A stretch of 64,000 nucleotides of DNA, taken from contig NZ_JALKBD010000004.1 in the NCBI RefSeq assembly GCF_023015905.1, positions 124,001 through 188,000 on the forward strand, in the 5' to 3' direction. Below are positions 63,470-64,000 of the stretch, one piece after another. Position numbers and translations under genes: made by a program. Source of the stretch: Arenibacter sp. F20364. Its GTDB lineage: Bacteria > Bacteroidota > Bacteroidia > Flavobacteriales > Flavobacteriaceae. Each line of letters starts with the position of its first letter. Positions within the stretch are counted from its first letter, which is position 1. The notes beneath the pieces were generated by a model. That model was not told where the DNA came from and did not search any database. It saw only the letters and a list, made by a program, of their open reading frames with translations.

Positions 63470-64000
63470 ATGTTGATTGCGGAAGAAACTTTAGTAATAC
63501 AATTAAAACAAAAGGAGCATCAGGCCAAGGCTTTTGAGGTGCTTGTTAACACCTACAAGGAACGTCTGTATTGGCATATAAGAAGAATTGTATTAAACCA
63601 TGACGACACCGATGATGTGTTGCAGAATACCTTTATTAAGGTATTTAGAAATATCGATGGGTTTAAGGGTGATAGTAAATTATACTCTTGGATGTATAGG
63701 ATAGCGACCAATGAAGCCTTGTCGTTTTTAAAATCAAAATCGCAAAAACTTAAGATCAATAACGAACAGTTAATGAATAAGGTAGTTGAAGATTTAAGGG
63801 CCGATGTGTATTTTGAAGGTGACGAGATTCAGCTTAAATTACAAATGGCCATTGCAACACTTCCTGAAAAACAAAAATTAATTTTTAATATGAAATATTT
63901 TCAGGAGCTTAAATATGAAGAAATTTCTGAAATTTTAGAGACCTCCGTAGGTGGATTAAAAGCCTCCTATCATCTGGCATCAAAAAAGATCGAAGCTTTT
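63470..64000 (+). CDS. ECF-type RNA polymerase sigma factor (partial, runs off window)
   Basis: From the ATG at 63470 (MLIAEETLVIQLKQKEHQ) the frame stays open to the window edge, giving 177 residues without a stop. Region 2 motif DDVLQNTFIKVFRN and WMYRIATNEA, then region 4 LPEKQKLIFNMKYFQELKYEEISEIL and SVGGLKASYHLASKKIEAF. The protein is almost complete in length for this group. An anti-sigma gene may follow outside the window. Confidence 0.9.
   Translation, partial: MLIAEETLVIQLKQKEHQAKAFEVLVNTYKERLYWHIRRIVLNHDDTDDVLQNTFIKVFRNIDGFKGDSKLYSWMYRIATNEALSFLKSKSQKLKINNEQLMNKVVEDLRADVYFEGDEIQLKLQMAIATLPEKQKLIFNMKYFQELKYEEISEILETSVGGLKASYHLASKKIEAF

Overview
The window reads as chromosomal DNA of a marine-type member of the Flavobacteriaceae (Bacteroidota). 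The support is AT-rich sequence, A-rich leaders without clear Shine-Dalgarno sites, TAnnTTTG-like -7 boxes, a TonB-dependent receptor with an N-terminal CarboxypepD_reg-like domain, a fused 2-oxoacid dehydrogenase E1, LemA/DUF2207, VF530 and many short lipoproteins. The genus cannot be fixed from sequence reading alone. I saw no tRNA, rRNA, CRISPR array, insertion sequence or prophage.

Layout. 0-5 kb: flavin oxidoreductase, secreted cupin, an unusual DUF4242/cyclase-like/AraC regulator, MFS transporter. 5.2-9.1 kb: a four-gene metal-uptake operon (DtxR/MntR-type repressor, membrane-anchored DtxR-FeoA fusion, FeoB split into a GTPase and a membrane protein) behind a near-perfect palindromic operator. 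9.4-22.4 kb: housekeeping and exported enzymes (sugar isomerase-like protein, P1B-4 metal ATPase with a Fur-family regulator, hydrolase, pseudouridine synthase, Pcm, DUF1080 protein, topoisomerase III, FKBP, serine hydrolase, cold-shock protein). 22.9-28.2 kb: orphan TonB receptor, OsmC, a transcription unit of three unannotated microproteins (two of them 28-residue paralogues), and a DMT transporter. 28.4-43.2 kb: DUF2207/LemA pair, a decayed NTF2-like gene, tandem pirins, di-haem cytochrome lipoprotein, helicases, LpxD, VF530, M28 peptidase, HPF, TerC.

43.2-48.2 kb: a six-gene lipid/polyketide operon on the minus strand (flavoprotein, methyltransferase, type III polyketide synthase, hotdog dehydratase, ketosynthase, ACP), probably making a modified phenolic lipid or pyrone. 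48.2-49.6 kb: OmpA-like and lipocalin-like lipoproteins. 49.8-56.8 kb: an E1 / histidine kinase / NtrC-type regulator operon placed upstream of a glutamate dehydrogenase operon. The second operon has an almost textbook sigma-54 promoter and a perfect 32-bp palindrome about 130 bp upstream of the predicted transcription start, which makes a self-contained enhancer-dependent nitrogen/amino-acid circuit. 56.9-64 kb: 2OG-Fe(II) oxygenase-like protein, DinB-like protein, eIF1/SUI1 homologue, DUF1835 protein with a nucleoside phosphorylase, cytosolic solute-binding-like protein, small response regulator, uracil-DNA glycosylase, and an ECF sigma factor cut by the window edge.

The most notable items are the microprotein unit at 26.78-27.16 kb, the sigma-54 circuit at 52.2-52.4 kb, the split FeoB locus with manganese-type regulators, and the type III PKS operon.
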